Assembly (NCBI GenBank): GCA_034336665.1
Contig: JAPFBE010000003.1
Location: 65,887,352 to 65,951,351 of the forward strand
Length of the DNA: 64,000 nt
Direction: 5' to 3'
DNA from: Luscinia megarhynchos
Lineage: Eukaryota; Chordata; Aves; Passeriformes; Turdidae
In this document: positions 12,501 to 23,720 of the stretch, piece by piece
How the letters are laid out: each line of letters starts with the position of its first letter
How positions within the stretch are numbered: position 1 is the stretch's first letter
Translations under genes and position numbers: made by a program
The notes under the pieces: generated by a model
What the model saw: the letters and a program-made list of their open reading frames with translations, nothing else
Told to the model about the DNA's origin: nothing
The model's database searches: none

Positions 12501-15500
12501 AGTTACATAAGCTTCAAGCCCCTTAACAGTCTCTCCAAGTATGGAGTATTTCAAATTGTAATAAAAATGGAAACAGATTGTTCTTTCTGTCCAAGCTTTT
12601 GTTCAAACGGATGCTCTTGTAAAACTCTTGCCCAGTTTTGAATTATCTCAGAGCTAAGACTTTTGCACTGCAGTGAAGGGAAATCTCCTCTGAATCAGCT
12701 TGGAGTTGTCCTGAAATAAATCAGAGAGGAGACTGAAGTCTATGTCTGCATATGAAATATTTTTTTTCTTCCAGAAATTAACTTCAGTAAAATCTCACCA
12801 TTTTTTTGTGTTATATTACTGGGGTCTCTTTATGAGTGCTTTCTATGGATTCTGAAATTCTTTGGTATTTAGACTATCAATCCAATGTTTCAAAGATCAG
12901 GTCTACATTAGGTAATGTTTTAGCATAAGAGATTTAACAGCTCATTTTTAATGTATGTGCAGAGAAACTTTGTTTGGCTTTAATCTTTGTGATGAAGCAA
13001 TTAGTGATATAGTAAATAAACTACTGCAAGGTTTGCAGTTACTATTTATTGTTTCTATTCAAGCAGTATAATGGTGACATTTCAGTATTTACATGAGGAC
13101 TTTTCACTGTGGCAAAAGCCTTGGGAGTTAGTCTGGGGTCTGATTCACTTAAATTAAAACATAAGAAAAGCTGCTAAACGTGCCAAGAAACAACATAACA
13201 CTGCAACTTGAATGTATTTTATTCTTTGTGATGTACATCACATACCAAGGTCAAAAGAAAAGTACACAAAGCCAGTAACTAGAAGAAACAATATACAGGC
13301 TGCCTTTTATTAACACGCCAAAATAGATGCCTAAACTGAGAGGGAAGTGGAGTACTGAGTATTTGTGCAACTAAGGATCTAGACTCTGAGAGTTCACCTC
13401 AAGCTGTACTTTAATCTGCTGTGATGTAGATTTTCCCAAGGTACTACAAATAACTGGTGATATATGGAAAATGATCACGTTTGTGAGACAAAAGATGATT
13501 AAACTAAAAAAAATTACCCCTGGAAGACAGAAACATTCCAAAGGCCCTGGTGTTTTGGTTTTTTTTTTAATAAAAGTTTCAATACTATGATGCATTTCTA
13601 ATGCAAGGGGTATCAAAATACCCCTCTGTTTGGTGTTTTGTGTAGTACACATCACATGCTATCTTGAACTGTCCAAGCCTTGTCTTGGGGGACACATAAT
13701 ACCACTGAGGCCAAAAAAAAAAAAAAAAAAAAAAAAAATTAGAGAGAAATAGGATTAAAAATTCTTAGTGGGAAACCCCCAGTATTCCAAGCAAGCAGAG
13801 ACGAACTCAGGTCTTTCTGAAATAAAGACAAAAACAAATTACAGAAGTTTAGAAAATGCTTTTGAAACCAAACTTTTCAGACATGATGAAACCTGCACTT
13901 TGCATGTGAATGACAGACAGCAAACTCTAAAATTGCCACTTCTTCAAGTAAAAGAACTTACCATGAATACAAACAGAAAATAACAGCAGACTCTAACATA
14001 GTAAGAATTGCTATAAATTCAAATGTATACATTCACAGTTTTAATCTCCAATCATCTTCTCTTGTGGGCAATGTTTCCAGTTTTGTAAAAAGTTCTTAAG
14101 AAAACTATTTTAAGTTGCATTTAAAAAAAAAAAAAAAGACTAGATCTTCTGATGGGTGCGTTTTTTGTTATTTGGAAATTGTGTTCAAATGGTTGTGCTC
14201 ACACAAGCACTTTGGAACACATAGCATTTAATTCTAATGCAAATTACAATGAATCTGTATGAGTAGCAATTATGAGGCTGAAAACTGTACACATTTGAAG
14301 AGGAAAATGTGGTTATGAATCCAATTTAAAATTGGCAGTATATATCAAAAAACCCAACCTCTTAGATGTAGCATGACAAATAAAAGCATTCAATTTTGCA
14401 AAGCAAGTAATTATTTTAAAATTTGGGGTTACTTTAGTTCAAAAAAAAAAACTCCTCAAAGATTCAGAATTCTCCATGACAGTGAATAATTCTTTACCCT
14501 GGGTGTGATGTGTCAAGAGCCTCCAGCAGCTTGCTAGGTGGGCTACTAAGGAGTTTGGATAGCCTAAATGGCAGGTAAAGGTATTTCCCCAGAGGAAAGT
14601 TGTCAAAATTAAGCTGTCTTTGAAAAGTAATTCAAGTCTGATGCATTGACAAATATCAATTAGATGAAAAGAAAGTCACTTATCATGTAAGATATGAAAT
14701 TGCTATCATTTTGGCATTTTAAATTTTAAATTCAAATATATATTGGAGGGGGGGTTGCAACCAGGCTAGTTTCTACACTGTCTAAGCAGGGTTTACCATC
14801 AGGCTAAACTGTACATTGATCAGTTTATGCACATTTTCCCTCTCAGAGTTGTCTAGCCCAATTCCCTCTGGTACTATTTTGAGGGTTTGGGTTTTGGTTT
14901 CTTGCTTGAGTTTTGGTTTGGTTTTTTTTTTTACAGGTGGCAATATAACATTGAGCCTATATAGAGGTGAGCAGGATTGGAGGGCAATTGGGAGAACTTG
15001 TCGCTTTTTAAAGTTTCCTTAGTGTTGCATTAAGATGAAGTGCTAAAAGACAAACTATGATCCTTTCAGCTTTTATCCTGGCATGTTTGGATGTACCCCA
15101 GGTGCATATAAAGCTTTCTTCTCAAGGATATCTAGAAATCTTCCTAAACCTGCAAATCTTGCAATTCTATATTATACTGCATTTTGCTAGCAAGATTTTG
15201 TTTATTATTGCTGCTGTTAAGTATCCTGCAAAATACACTTGTTTGAGTTACATAACTGGAGAAACCAGCTGAAATCCTTGAATTAGCCTAGGAATCGTTT
15301 GTTTTCAGTTATTTTCAGAGTAACACCAATAGATCTCTATATGTGGACTTTGTGGGGCCTTTCTAAAATATGCCATATCACAGGGAATTGAAATATTTAC
15401 AAATAGAAATCACTACTGGTAATCACCCCACAGCAGGGTTTTTTTTCACTCTTTCTTATAATTCTCCTAGTAATTCCAAACATTAATGTTTCCCTATTCT

Positions 15501-18500
15501 TTTTAATATCCATTAATTTTATAAATAAACCTTATCGAATACCTTAACAAGGATAACCAGAACTTTTGAATGCTTTCTGTTAAGGTACTTCACAAAAAGA
15601 TAGGCAAATACAAATAAAACTAAAGTACTCCAAAATACAAGCAGTATTAGAACTGGGAATCAGTAAGACTCAGGCTAAATCTTGGAAAGTGAAAACCTGG
15701 GACAGGCTTATGCTTTCAGCTTCACCTGCCTCAGAACCTCTTCAGTGCATTTGTATTTTGAAGATTTCTTAAAACTCTTCTATATTTTAAAAGTAGTTGC
15801 TACAGGTCATTGCTATCCTTCAACTCTTCTCATTCCAGGAGACAATGTCTGAAACAAGGGACAGGGAACATGCCTGAACCATAGAAGTTCTAATAACAGC
15901 AGTTTTTGCTATTTAGTGACCATCATAGTCAAGACAGATTTTTTTGAGCTCCAGGCTTCCTTTTGCAATCTATGTGCTATACAAAAACACTTACATGGTA
16001 TAAGGAATATGTTTACAAGCTCTGGGAACACAGAAACTATTCTTTTCCTTCAGGAACAATGCCTAAGGCTGTTTTATCAAAGCAACTTTTTTACAAAAAT
16101 TGAGATCAAACTGATTTGTTGAACAGAAAACGTTTTAGGTTTTTTAACTGAGCTATTTTCTTCCCAAGCTAAAAAGGACATGTTAAAATAGATAATCACT
16201 ATTTTTTTTCTGTTTGTGACTAAGAAAAGTCACAAAAGAGTCTTCATAACTAAGGTGTACAGGGGCAGCAAAATATTGTGCAATCAGTATTATACATATA
16301 TGCAGTTGCTATATGCAGTCAGTATTATGTGGTAATAATACATTTACTTCACAGTACCTATTTTAGTTTTCAATTCTAGCAAGACAGGCTTCAGCTGTTT
16401 ACGGATACCACTAATAATTACAAATACCATGAATAGTTACAGTTCTGAAAGTTGTTTTGATCATTCACATGGTATTTATGTCTGTTTCTAATCTCTGAAA
16501 GAAGAAATGTAGTTCAAATTCTGAACACTTTAGGTGCATAACTGGCATTAATTAAAGATATGACTACAGACTATATAAACTAATAAAGGATGAATGCAGA
16601 CCGATGACTATTCTTGTGTATTTTGTGGTGATCTTAATTCAGCATTTAAATTCTGCCAAATTCCTTCAGCTTCCTAGTTTCTATATTTGTCATGGCTATT
16701 CTTGTCATTTAGAGAAAAAAAAAAGGATAAATCACAGCAGATTATTATAGTAGAACACCTGATGCTGTAGCTTTTAGCATAGGCAGGTAGCAGAAATAGA
16801 TAGTTCTGTTTATCAAACAAAATATGGCAAAAAACCCCCAAACAGAGACACAGAGAGGTGACTTGCAAGACACATCCCTGGTACAGCCAATGGCTTGTTC
16901 AGAATGTTATGTGTAAGACTCTTTGCTTCTTCAGGTTAAAAGCTTTTGCCAGTTCTACTAGGCAGGGAGGAGTGAAATCTGATGTCTGTAGTTTAGGCTA
17001 TTAATTCTCTGACACTCAGATATTTAAATATCTCTGGTTCCTGATCATCCATGGGGGCTGCTAGAGTAGGCCTGCAGCTCTTATAATTTTCTTCCAGAGA
17101 AACTGGGAATGTGGGAGGAAGAAGGAGTGGAAGTGGGGATGGAGCACAGCACGTCCTGCCTTAACACAGAGTTAAGACATCAGCAGAAAATTATCTGGAT
17201 CTGGATGTTAGGGAACATATCCAGTTTCCACACTATAGAGAAAGTGGGCTGTCAAATGAAGCACATAAATTTCTTAGATAGTTGAGGAAAAACACTGATG
17301 TCTTTGAAGAGCTCCAGAGGGAGATCCCATCTGATTAAGTGCAGGCATTTAAGAAACTTAAGACAATGAAAAGAAAAATGTGCCTCTTTACTCATCATTC
17401 TCACTTCCAAAAATTTATACAAGGAGATTTATTTGTCGCTCTGATCAGTGTCCTTATGTCACTTTGACAAGCTTCTTATAATTGAAATGCTACAACCCAC
17501 AGCCCATTCAAAACAAGGGGAGATAAAACATTAATACTGAGCAACATACATGTACTATAAATTATACCTGGAGCTAGTTTTATCTAGTCACCAAGCATAA
17601 TGGTATTGCTGATTTGAACTGAGTGCTCAAACTTACTCTCACCTCCCTTTAACTTTGGCCAACTCAAAACAAAAAATAGGCATAATTTATTGTTGGTGTT
17701 ACACTGTAGTTTTAGTTACAGAGGTATTTTGTTTCCTTTCTCATTCCCAATGACGGGTTTTTTTCCAGAAGATTTTTTAAAATGCACTCTTCTGCTCCAA
17801 TTTTGCCACAAAAAAAAATTTTCTTTTATATGACTGTTTTTAACCCTCTATTCTTCCCCTGCCTAATATCCAGAAAGGGACTAACTAAATCCCTGTCTTG
17901 ATCCTTGGCCACGAGAGACAGGCATCTAATGAAGTTCCTGAGTGCTCTGCAATGAGTAACCTGGCAAGGCTGACACCTAAGCAGAAGCTGCTGAGAAACC
18001 CCTTTGCTGCTTATGAAAAAAATAACAGAGCATGTGGGATGAATGATATGAATCCTATAAAACCAGCAAATAAGCTTTGAATAACCCTGGTAATGTATTT
18101 TTCTTCAGTTTCTTGATCAGAGACTAATTGCCCTCCATGAAGGGAAAAAGTAATTTATAAAATCAAGCCTCTCAGATAGGAAGTGAAAATTTATTGTCCT
18201 ACTGTTTCTACAGAATTCACCTAATGACCCCATGATGATTATCTCAGAAAAGTAATTAATTGTTCCAAAATGCTTTTCAGATTTAAGATTACTACCCTGA
18301 CATTCTGCAGAATTAATGTCTCCTCTGTCACCCCTTCCAGGACCTTCTGCTGCCCAAACTATTCCGCACTTCTCACTGCTTTCCATCATACTTCAGTCCT
18401 CTCCTGTTCTTGTATTACCTCCAGTTTCTACTTCCTACTACTTTCCCAACACTGCCAATCTCTTCTCTACTTTCCTTCCCTCAGAATATCCCCAGGCTCG

Positions 18501-18839
18501 TGCCATGATTCCAGCAAGGGACAATCAATATGTGCTTTACCTAGTGGTAAATTAGAACACATAAATAAGTTCATCAACAGCTACTCAAAAATTATACTAT
18601 CATCTGATTCTTAGTTTTATAGTGGGACATCACTTTGTCTCTTGTATAGGCTAAATTTTGATTCAATTTGGTTGTCTGATATTTCTTCCCATCTTTCAAA
18701 CTGGCTTAAAGGTATCTGAACTTCTCAAAAGTTGTGGGAGAAATGTCACAGCAGCTGAGCAATGCAAAGCAGTAACAGCATGACTTTCTTCTCTTAAAAC
18801 ACCAAGAAAAAGAATTAAAGTGAAATGCTCTTATGGTAG
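9536..18839. other. Long intron-like, gene-free stretch
   Basis: More than 9 kb without an exon I can support. It is AT-rich with scattered homopolymers: 26 A at 13713-13738 and 15 A at about 14122-14136. A TA-rich run lies near 11390-11410. Frames such as 13371-13655 (minus), 15057-15272 (plus) and 17898-18080 (plus) have no recognisable similarity and no good splice flanks. I see no CR1 or LTR copy I would defend here. Confidence 0.5.
13713..13738 (+). repeat. Poly-A tract (26 A)
   Basis: Uninterrupted run of 26 adenines with no recognisable retroposon upstream. Confidence 0.97.
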
Positions 18840-19175
18840 CAACTGTAGCCTTGAAAATATCTCTGCTGAGGGACACTCCACAAACCCCTCTCAGCAATCT
18901 GTTCCAGAGCTTGGTGACCTGCACAGAAAAGAAGTGCTCCCTCATATTCAGGTGGAACTTCCGTGCATCAGTTTCTGCCCCTCGCCTCTTGTCCTATTGC
19001 TTGGCAGCATGGAGCACAGCCTGGTCCATCCTCTGATCCCTCCCTTCAGATACTCAGATATTGATGAAATCCCTCTCAATTGTCTCTTCTCAAGGCTGAA
19101 CAGGGCCATTCCTTGTAAGAGAGGTGCTCCAGTCCCTTGATAGGCTTTGCATCCCTCCACTGAAGAGAGATGCTC
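18840..19175 (-). mobile_element. CR1 LINE fragment next to the CpG island
   Basis: The minus strand shows typical CR1 ORF2 carboxy-terminal sequence, including MREHFFSVQVTKLWNRLLRG and LFSLEKRQLRGISSI. The plus strand has the matching 'aatctgttccagagcttggt' and 'cttgtcctattgcttggcag' segments. The frame is broken. The copy lies only about 200 bp before the CpG island at 19380, so it forms the edge between methylation-prone repeat DNA and the island. Confidence 0.9.
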
Positions 19176-19740
19176 CAGTCCGCACCAGGACTCTGTGCCT
19201 GTCTTGCACCGAGGAGCCGAGAAATGAAAGATGTGCTTGTCTTTAGAGTGCTGTTTAGCCTTATATACCTCTGCTTAGCTGTGCAGCCCAGGCACCAGCG
19301 GCAGCCTCCGCACGGCCAGCCAAGGCATGAGGCAGGTCTTTCTTTCCAGATAAGTGCTCTGGCATACGCGGAAACCTGAGGCGGGGTGCGATGGAGAAGT
19401 AACTTCTTGCAGGGGCAAAGCCAGACCCGGCTGGCAGAGTTTCCAGAGGGGGAAGCTCTCGGGGCAGCCCTCGGGCCCCGGCCCTCGCCCGCGGCTCCCC
19501 CGAAAGCGTCAGGGACGGGCCCAGCGCTGCCAAGGGCAAGCGGGCGGGGCTCCGGGGCTCAGCCTCGCCCCCTGCCGGAGCCGCTTCCCGCTGGCAGCGG
19601 CTTTTTCCCTCACGGAGCCCGAGCGGGCCCGGCGAGCGCGGCAGGGCCGGGCCCGGAGCGCCGTCCCGCCGCCCCTGCCCGCCGGGGCCGCGCTGCGCTC
19701 CCTGCCCGCTAGGGCGCGCCCCCGGCCGGCGAGGCGCCGC

Positions 19741-19758
19741 CCGCCAGGTGGCGCTGCC
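19741..19758 (+). promoter_or_regulatory. CTCF-like binding motif
   Basis: CCGCCAGGTGGCGCTGCC is a close match to the CTCF core (CC..CAGG/TAGG, then GGC(G/A)C). A weaker relative, CCGCTAGGGCGCGCC, lies about 35 bp upstream (19707-19721) in the same orientation. Occupancy cannot be judged from sequence. Confidence 0.65.
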
Positions 19759-19810
19759 GCCCCGCGAGCCGCCGCCGGCCGCCGCCCCCGCCCCGGCCCC
19801 GCCCCGCGCG

Positions 19811-19820
19811 GCGACGTCAC
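19811..19820. promoter_or_regulatory. CRE-like site (ATF/CREB type)
   Basis: GCGACGTCAC contains ACGTCA and is one base away from the palindromic CRE TGACGTCA (read on the minus strand as TGACGTCG). It lies centrally in the CpG island. Confidence 0.45.
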
Positions 19821-19963
19821 CGCGGCGCGAGCGGAAAGGGGAAGCGGGAGGCGCTGCGCGCGCACCTCGGGGCGCTGGCCCGCGCGCCAGCCCCGCCCCT
19901 CCCATCCCCCCCCCAGCCGCGCGGGAGAGGGCGGGGCCGGCCGGGACCGTTGGGCGCGCGGGC

Positions 19964-19975
19964 GCCGCCATTGTT
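19964..19975 (-). promoter_or_regulatory. YY1-like motif, minus-strand orientation
   Basis: GCCGCCATTGTT on the plus strand reads AACAATGGCGGC on the minus strand, close to the YY1 promoter element AAnATGGCGGC. In many vertebrate CpG-island promoters this element lies just downstream of the start site with ATGGCGGC on the sense strand. Here that orientation would point to minus-strand initiation. Confidence 0.5.
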
Positions 19976-20010
19976 GGCGGGCAGGGCGGGAAGGCGCGAC
20001 CGCCCCTCCG

Positions 20011-20060
20011 CGCCCCTTAGCGCTCCTCAGCGCTCCTCAGCGCCCCTTGGCGCCTCCCTC
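20011..20060 (+). repeat. 10-bp tandem repeat in the CpG island
   Basis: Five consecutive 10-bp units: CGCCCCTTAG, CGCTCCTCAG, CGCTCCTCAG, CGCCCCTTGG, CGCCTCCCTC. The two middle copies are identical and the outer ones have diverged. The unit is close to one helical turn. Confidence 0.85.
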
Positions 20061-20245
20061 TCCTTCCCCTCCGTCCCGCGGCCCGCCCGGGCCCCGCTGC
20101 CCCGCTCTGCCCCGGGGCCGCAGCTTTGTCGGGACAGGCGGGTGTGCCCCAAACGCGCCCCGAGCCCTCCTGCCGCGCCCCCCTCGGTCCCGGCGTGCTG
20201 TGACCTTGAGCAAGAGCGCGCGGAGACCATTTGTGGGCTTGTTTT

Positions 20246-20798
20246 GGAGGGGCTTTCTTGTTTGTCTTCGGGTTGGTTTGGGTTTTTTTGTGAAATAATG
20301 CTTCCGCAAAGAGATGGATCGGGAAAAGCAACACTTTAGTTGGGGAGGGTGTTGGTTTGGTTTTGTTTTGGGTTTGATTTTTTTTCCTTTTTACTGAAGT
20401 ACGCCACTCAAATTGTTTGGAGGAATTTGAGAAAATCTGGTGTCCTGCAAGTCATAATGCTCACGAATTAATTTTTGATTGGAGAAGCCCTTTGTTTGTT
20501 CTTTCTCCTGTGTGTGACTTTTGGAGGAAGAAGCCTTTTGTAAGCTTTCGTGGCATGGTGCTGCTGTCTCATGTCCCGATCCCAGGGAGGTTCCCTGCTG
20601 CTGCAAGAGCTGCTGTTGCAAAATTCGGTTTCTCTGCAAATCTTCCATGACATTTTGAGTGTGCATGTCATAAACCAATTAAAGCATGTGTCAGCTCTCA
20701 TTTTGTGTGAAGACACCAAAGTGTTCATAAGACTTGCAGGTGCATGTTATTTTGGGACAACCACAAGAATTTTCATTGAGCTACATGGGTGTAATAAA
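20246..20798. other. 3' shore of the CpG island, no exon defined
   Basis: GT- and T-rich transition from the island (for example 20240-20400). It would be part of a first exon or first intron if the island promoter fires to the right. Overlapping short frames on both strands between 20390 and 20810 have no recognisable similarity. Only weak donor-like sequences are seen, such as TTTT|GTAAGC near 20536. Confidence 0.4.
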
Positions 20799-20998
20799 AT
20801 CATGTGATGGTTTGGATTGGAAGGAACCTTAAAGATCATTCCATTCCAACACTGCTGCTGTGGGCAGGCCACCTTACACTACACCAGATTGCTCAGAGCT
20901 CCATCTCATCTGGCCTTGAACACTTCCAGGGATGGGGCATCCAAAACTTCTCTGGGCAGCTTGTTCCAGTGTCTCACTGCCCTCACAGTAATATGGGG
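20799..20998 (-). mobile_element. CR1 LINE, 3' end fragment
   Basis: Inverted CR1 tail: 'aatcatgtgatggtttggat', then 'ggaaccttaaagatcattcc', 'ctggccttgaacacttccag', 'ggatggggcatcc' and 'cttgttccagtgtctcactg'. The terminal ATCATAGAAT unit has mutated. The minus-strand frame ends in WNKLPREVLDAPSLEVFKAR, the ORF2 carboxy terminus. Confidence 0.93.
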
Positions 20999-23149
20999 AA
21001 ACTTCGGATGAATGTCTTGTACAGATTTACACATGAGCTGTAACTTGTCATATTTTTTTTGTTTGTTGTTATTTAGCAGATAACTGTAAGTTATTCTGAG
21101 TTTAATGTGAGATAATACTATGATGTTGTAGCAACTGTGGTTGCATTTCTTGAAGATTAATGTGGTTTTCACATTGTGCAAGTTTTTGAAATTGTTACCA
21201 ACATGAGCTATGCAAATCTTGTTAATTTTGTTGTTCTAGAAATTTAAACAGTTTCAGGAATGGTTGTGGATTTTTAAAATGCGTTCAAACATCATTAAAT
21301 ACTTACAACAAGTGCATAGATGGCATCTGAATTATTTTTGAATCATACTGAAGCCCAGTGGTTAAACCTGGATTCTTGGGTGTCAAACTTCCAGCCGAGA
21401 TCTGGGAATCGTGCCTAATTACTTCCCTGGGCCTGGGATTAATGCCCTCTCTTCATTGTTAGCTTGATGAAAATTGGTTCAAGGTATAATTTAGAAGGTT
21501 TGCATTATTTCAATTATCATCTATTCTCTTGTCCTCATAAATTTATGTTTCATCCATTGGCCCATCACCACCGATCCTTAGCCACTAAAAATAGCATCCC
21601 TTCTGCCAAGCTTTCTCATCTTTGTCCTTAAATACCCTTGAATTCCAGAAGGTGCCTTTTGCTCTTTATTTGTTCCATTAATTTCAGATTTGTGTATACA
21701 AATGGCTTGCTAACATTAAGAATGGGGCAGGAAACAATGCCAGGCTTGACAGAACTCCATGAATGCTTGGGAATATTAGAAAGGGCATCATTTTATCCTC
21801 AGTAGGTTTGAGGATTTGGTGTGGTAGCTTGTCATAAATATGATTATAGTATTGCTGTGATTTTACTGGTTTTGTATTATCAATAGTGCTTTTATGAGTT
21901 ATCTTTCTGTGTGTAATGTAGGCCAAAGAAGCAGCTGTCTTTGAAAACAGTTGAAGCTCCAAAGTAGTTGAAGACAATCTCTAGTACCAGTTTTCTTGGA
22001 AATTCTTTCACTTAGATACAAATTTTTAAAATTCCAGTAACTGAAAACATGAATGTTGGTGTTTTAAGATAAGAAAGTGTTAAGGTTATATTTACCTGCA
22101 TCAGTTTTTGTTTTGTTTTAGGTTAGGTTTTCTTTTGTTTGTTTGTTTTTTAAAATAAAAGTATGCTGGCCCCTGGTGTCTCTTTCTTTACAATTAGAAA
22201 TTTGCCAGGTGTTATGAGATCTCTGTCTTATCTTTTACCATCTTAATCTGTAGAATCTGCTCTGGAGTTCTTCAGGAAAGCACTGACACTGGTATTTTTA
22301 GAAGAAATGACTCAGCTTGTGTGTTGGATTGCCAGGGCAGACCCGGTGCCAGCGCAGGGATTGATTCCCAGCTCTGTGCCTTGGAGTGCCCACACACGGA
22401 GCAGCAGCTCGTGTCCAAGGGAGTTGTGACAGTTGTGACTGATCACCGTGGCTGCCGTGTGCAAAGGCAGCACACAAAGCCTTGCTTAATTCAACTGCTG
22501 TGTTAAACAAGATTATTGCTTTACCAATAAATACCAAACAAAGCCCCAGTTAACAGTGAAATAAGTCACCTGTGTGTGCTGTTTCACAGCTGGAGCTGAC
22601 AGGGCAGGGGAGGAAGGCACTCACATTGGCTCCTGCCGCTCCAGGGGGAGTGGTGCTGCCCCTGCTCCCCACTGGGACACACCACACAGCTCTCTTCATT
22701 CTGGGGCCAGCAGCAAAAGTAAGGCAAGAGTGCTTCCTCTCTGGAGGCTTCAGTGCTTTATGCTGTAGATAGGCTCATTAGTGGCTTTCCCCTAGCACTT
22801 TTGAAGGGTTTTTCCTGAAGTGGAAAGCCTTCCCAAAATTGCTTTACCTTTCATAAGGTTTAGGGATGGCATCTCCTGAATGTTTTATGGATCACAAAAT
22901 AATTTTCAGTTAAAACACCCTATTATTCCTTTTATCTGGTGTTACTGTTTTCTAGTTCATGTTACTTTTAACTACTGATGTCCTTTTTTTCCAAGTTAAT
23001 CAGGCCCATGGTCCTCAAGATCATGAACAGGAAAGGTTTAACAGAAGACTGGATGCAGCACTCAGTGCCATGGTCTGATGTTCACATAGTGATGTTCATT
23101 CCTATGTTGGACTCTATGCACAGAGTCTTTTCCAATATAATTGATTTTG
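20999..23149. other. Intron-like DNA with a possible ancient SINE
   Basis: Mostly unique-looking sequence. A tRNA-derived core-SINE-like remnant may lie at 21353-21460. The 22320-22760 part is more GC-rich than its neighbours, with short frames in several phases, but no splice-flanked exon was found. Confidence 0.45.
21353..21460 (+). mobile_element. Possible MIR/core-SINE remnant
   Basis: The spaced matches AGTGGTTAA, CTGGATTC, TGGGAATC and then TTACTTCCCTGGGCCT follow the order of the tRNA-related and core parts of MIR-type SINEs. The similarity is patchy and judged by eye. It may be chance. Confidence 0.3.
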
Positions 23150-23720
23150 TCAGCTCACAAACAGGGAGGGCATGGTCACAGCAGCCTGAACTGCCTCCAG
23201 TGTTAACCCCTTTAATCAGCTCTGCCACTGTGGTGAGCACCAGGTCCAGTAGTGCTCTTCACCTGCTTGTCTTGTTCAGTACCTGGACTAGGAAGTTGTC
23301 CTTGATGCACACCAGCATTCTCCTGGATTTCTTACAGCTAGTTGTGTTGTTTTCTCAGCAAATGCCTAGGTGGTGGAAATTCTCTGCTAGGATGAGGTCT
23401 TGGAGTGTGATGCACAAAACCCCTGCCCCCTTCTCCCCTACATGTCTCTTTAAAAAAACCTCATAGCCTTTGACTACAGTTCTGTCCCAAAACCTTTCCC
23501 TGCTATATCTCAGTTTTCTAACTGCACCATGCTTTCCAGCTCCACTTGCTTGTTTCCCATGCTGTGTGCATAGGCATAGAGGCATTTCAGCTGAGCTGTG
23601 GGCTGCCCCAGCTTTTGGGAGCAGCCCTCCCTAATTCCTCTGGGATGATTTATAGGTATTTCCCTCTTGTTTTCTACGTGTCTTCTGGTTCTTCTCTGTC
23701 ACTCAGAAGTACGTCCCCTT
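23150..23720 (-). mobile_element. CR1 LINE fragment, endonuclease part of ORF2
   Basis: On the minus strand, around 23585, the sequence reads PLCLCTQHGKQ, matching the CR1 endonuclease start CLYTNAHSMGNKQ. It continues into a GYEVFLKR...EKGAGV region and then, after an apparent internal deletion, LILAENFHHLGIC, which corresponds to the LVLMGDFNHPDICW segment. After a frameshift come DNFLVQVLNKTSR and ALLDLVLT. This is the apurinic endonuclease part of ORF2, which is less often preserved because most CR1 copies are 5' truncated. It is multiply frameshifted and non-functional. Edges are approximate; the parts to 22980 and beyond 23720 could also belong. Confidence 0.75.

Larger units (their letters stand above)
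19380..20245. promoter_or_regulatory. CpG island, probable promoter
   Basis: About 850 bp of extremely GC- and CpG-rich DNA in an AT-rich surrounding. It has many GC boxes (GGGCGGGG/CCCCGCCCC types, for example near 19785-19805 and 19928-19938). It also has a CTCF-like site, a CRE-like site, a YY1-like site and a 10-bp tandem array. There is no TATA box, as is typical of a dispersed vertebrate promoter. The island lies 17 kb after the 251-codon exon and 10.6 kb before the exon at 30815. It could drive a shorter isoform of the same plus-strand gene, starting from a non-coding first exon, and/or a divergent minus-strand transcript. I found no convincing CAG|GTAAG-type donor in the island, so the first-exon boundary is unresolved. 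Long Ala/Arg/Pro/Gly-rich frames on both strands are composition artefacts. Confidence 0.9.

Noticed and set aside
17898..18080. 60-codon plus-strand frame with a protein-like Lys/Arg/Pro-rich sequence
   Set aside because: No splice sites, no promoter and no recognised relative. Length is within chance expectation.
19261..20298. Long open frames of 314 codons (plus) and 236 codons (minus) in the CpG island
   Set aside because: They are Ala/Arg/Pro/Gly-rich, overlap each other on both strands and lie exactly on the CpG-rich stretch, where stop codons are rare. There is no domain and no splice context.
22978..23466. 162-codon plus-strand frame
   Set aside because: It is the antisense of a CR1 endonuclease fragment.
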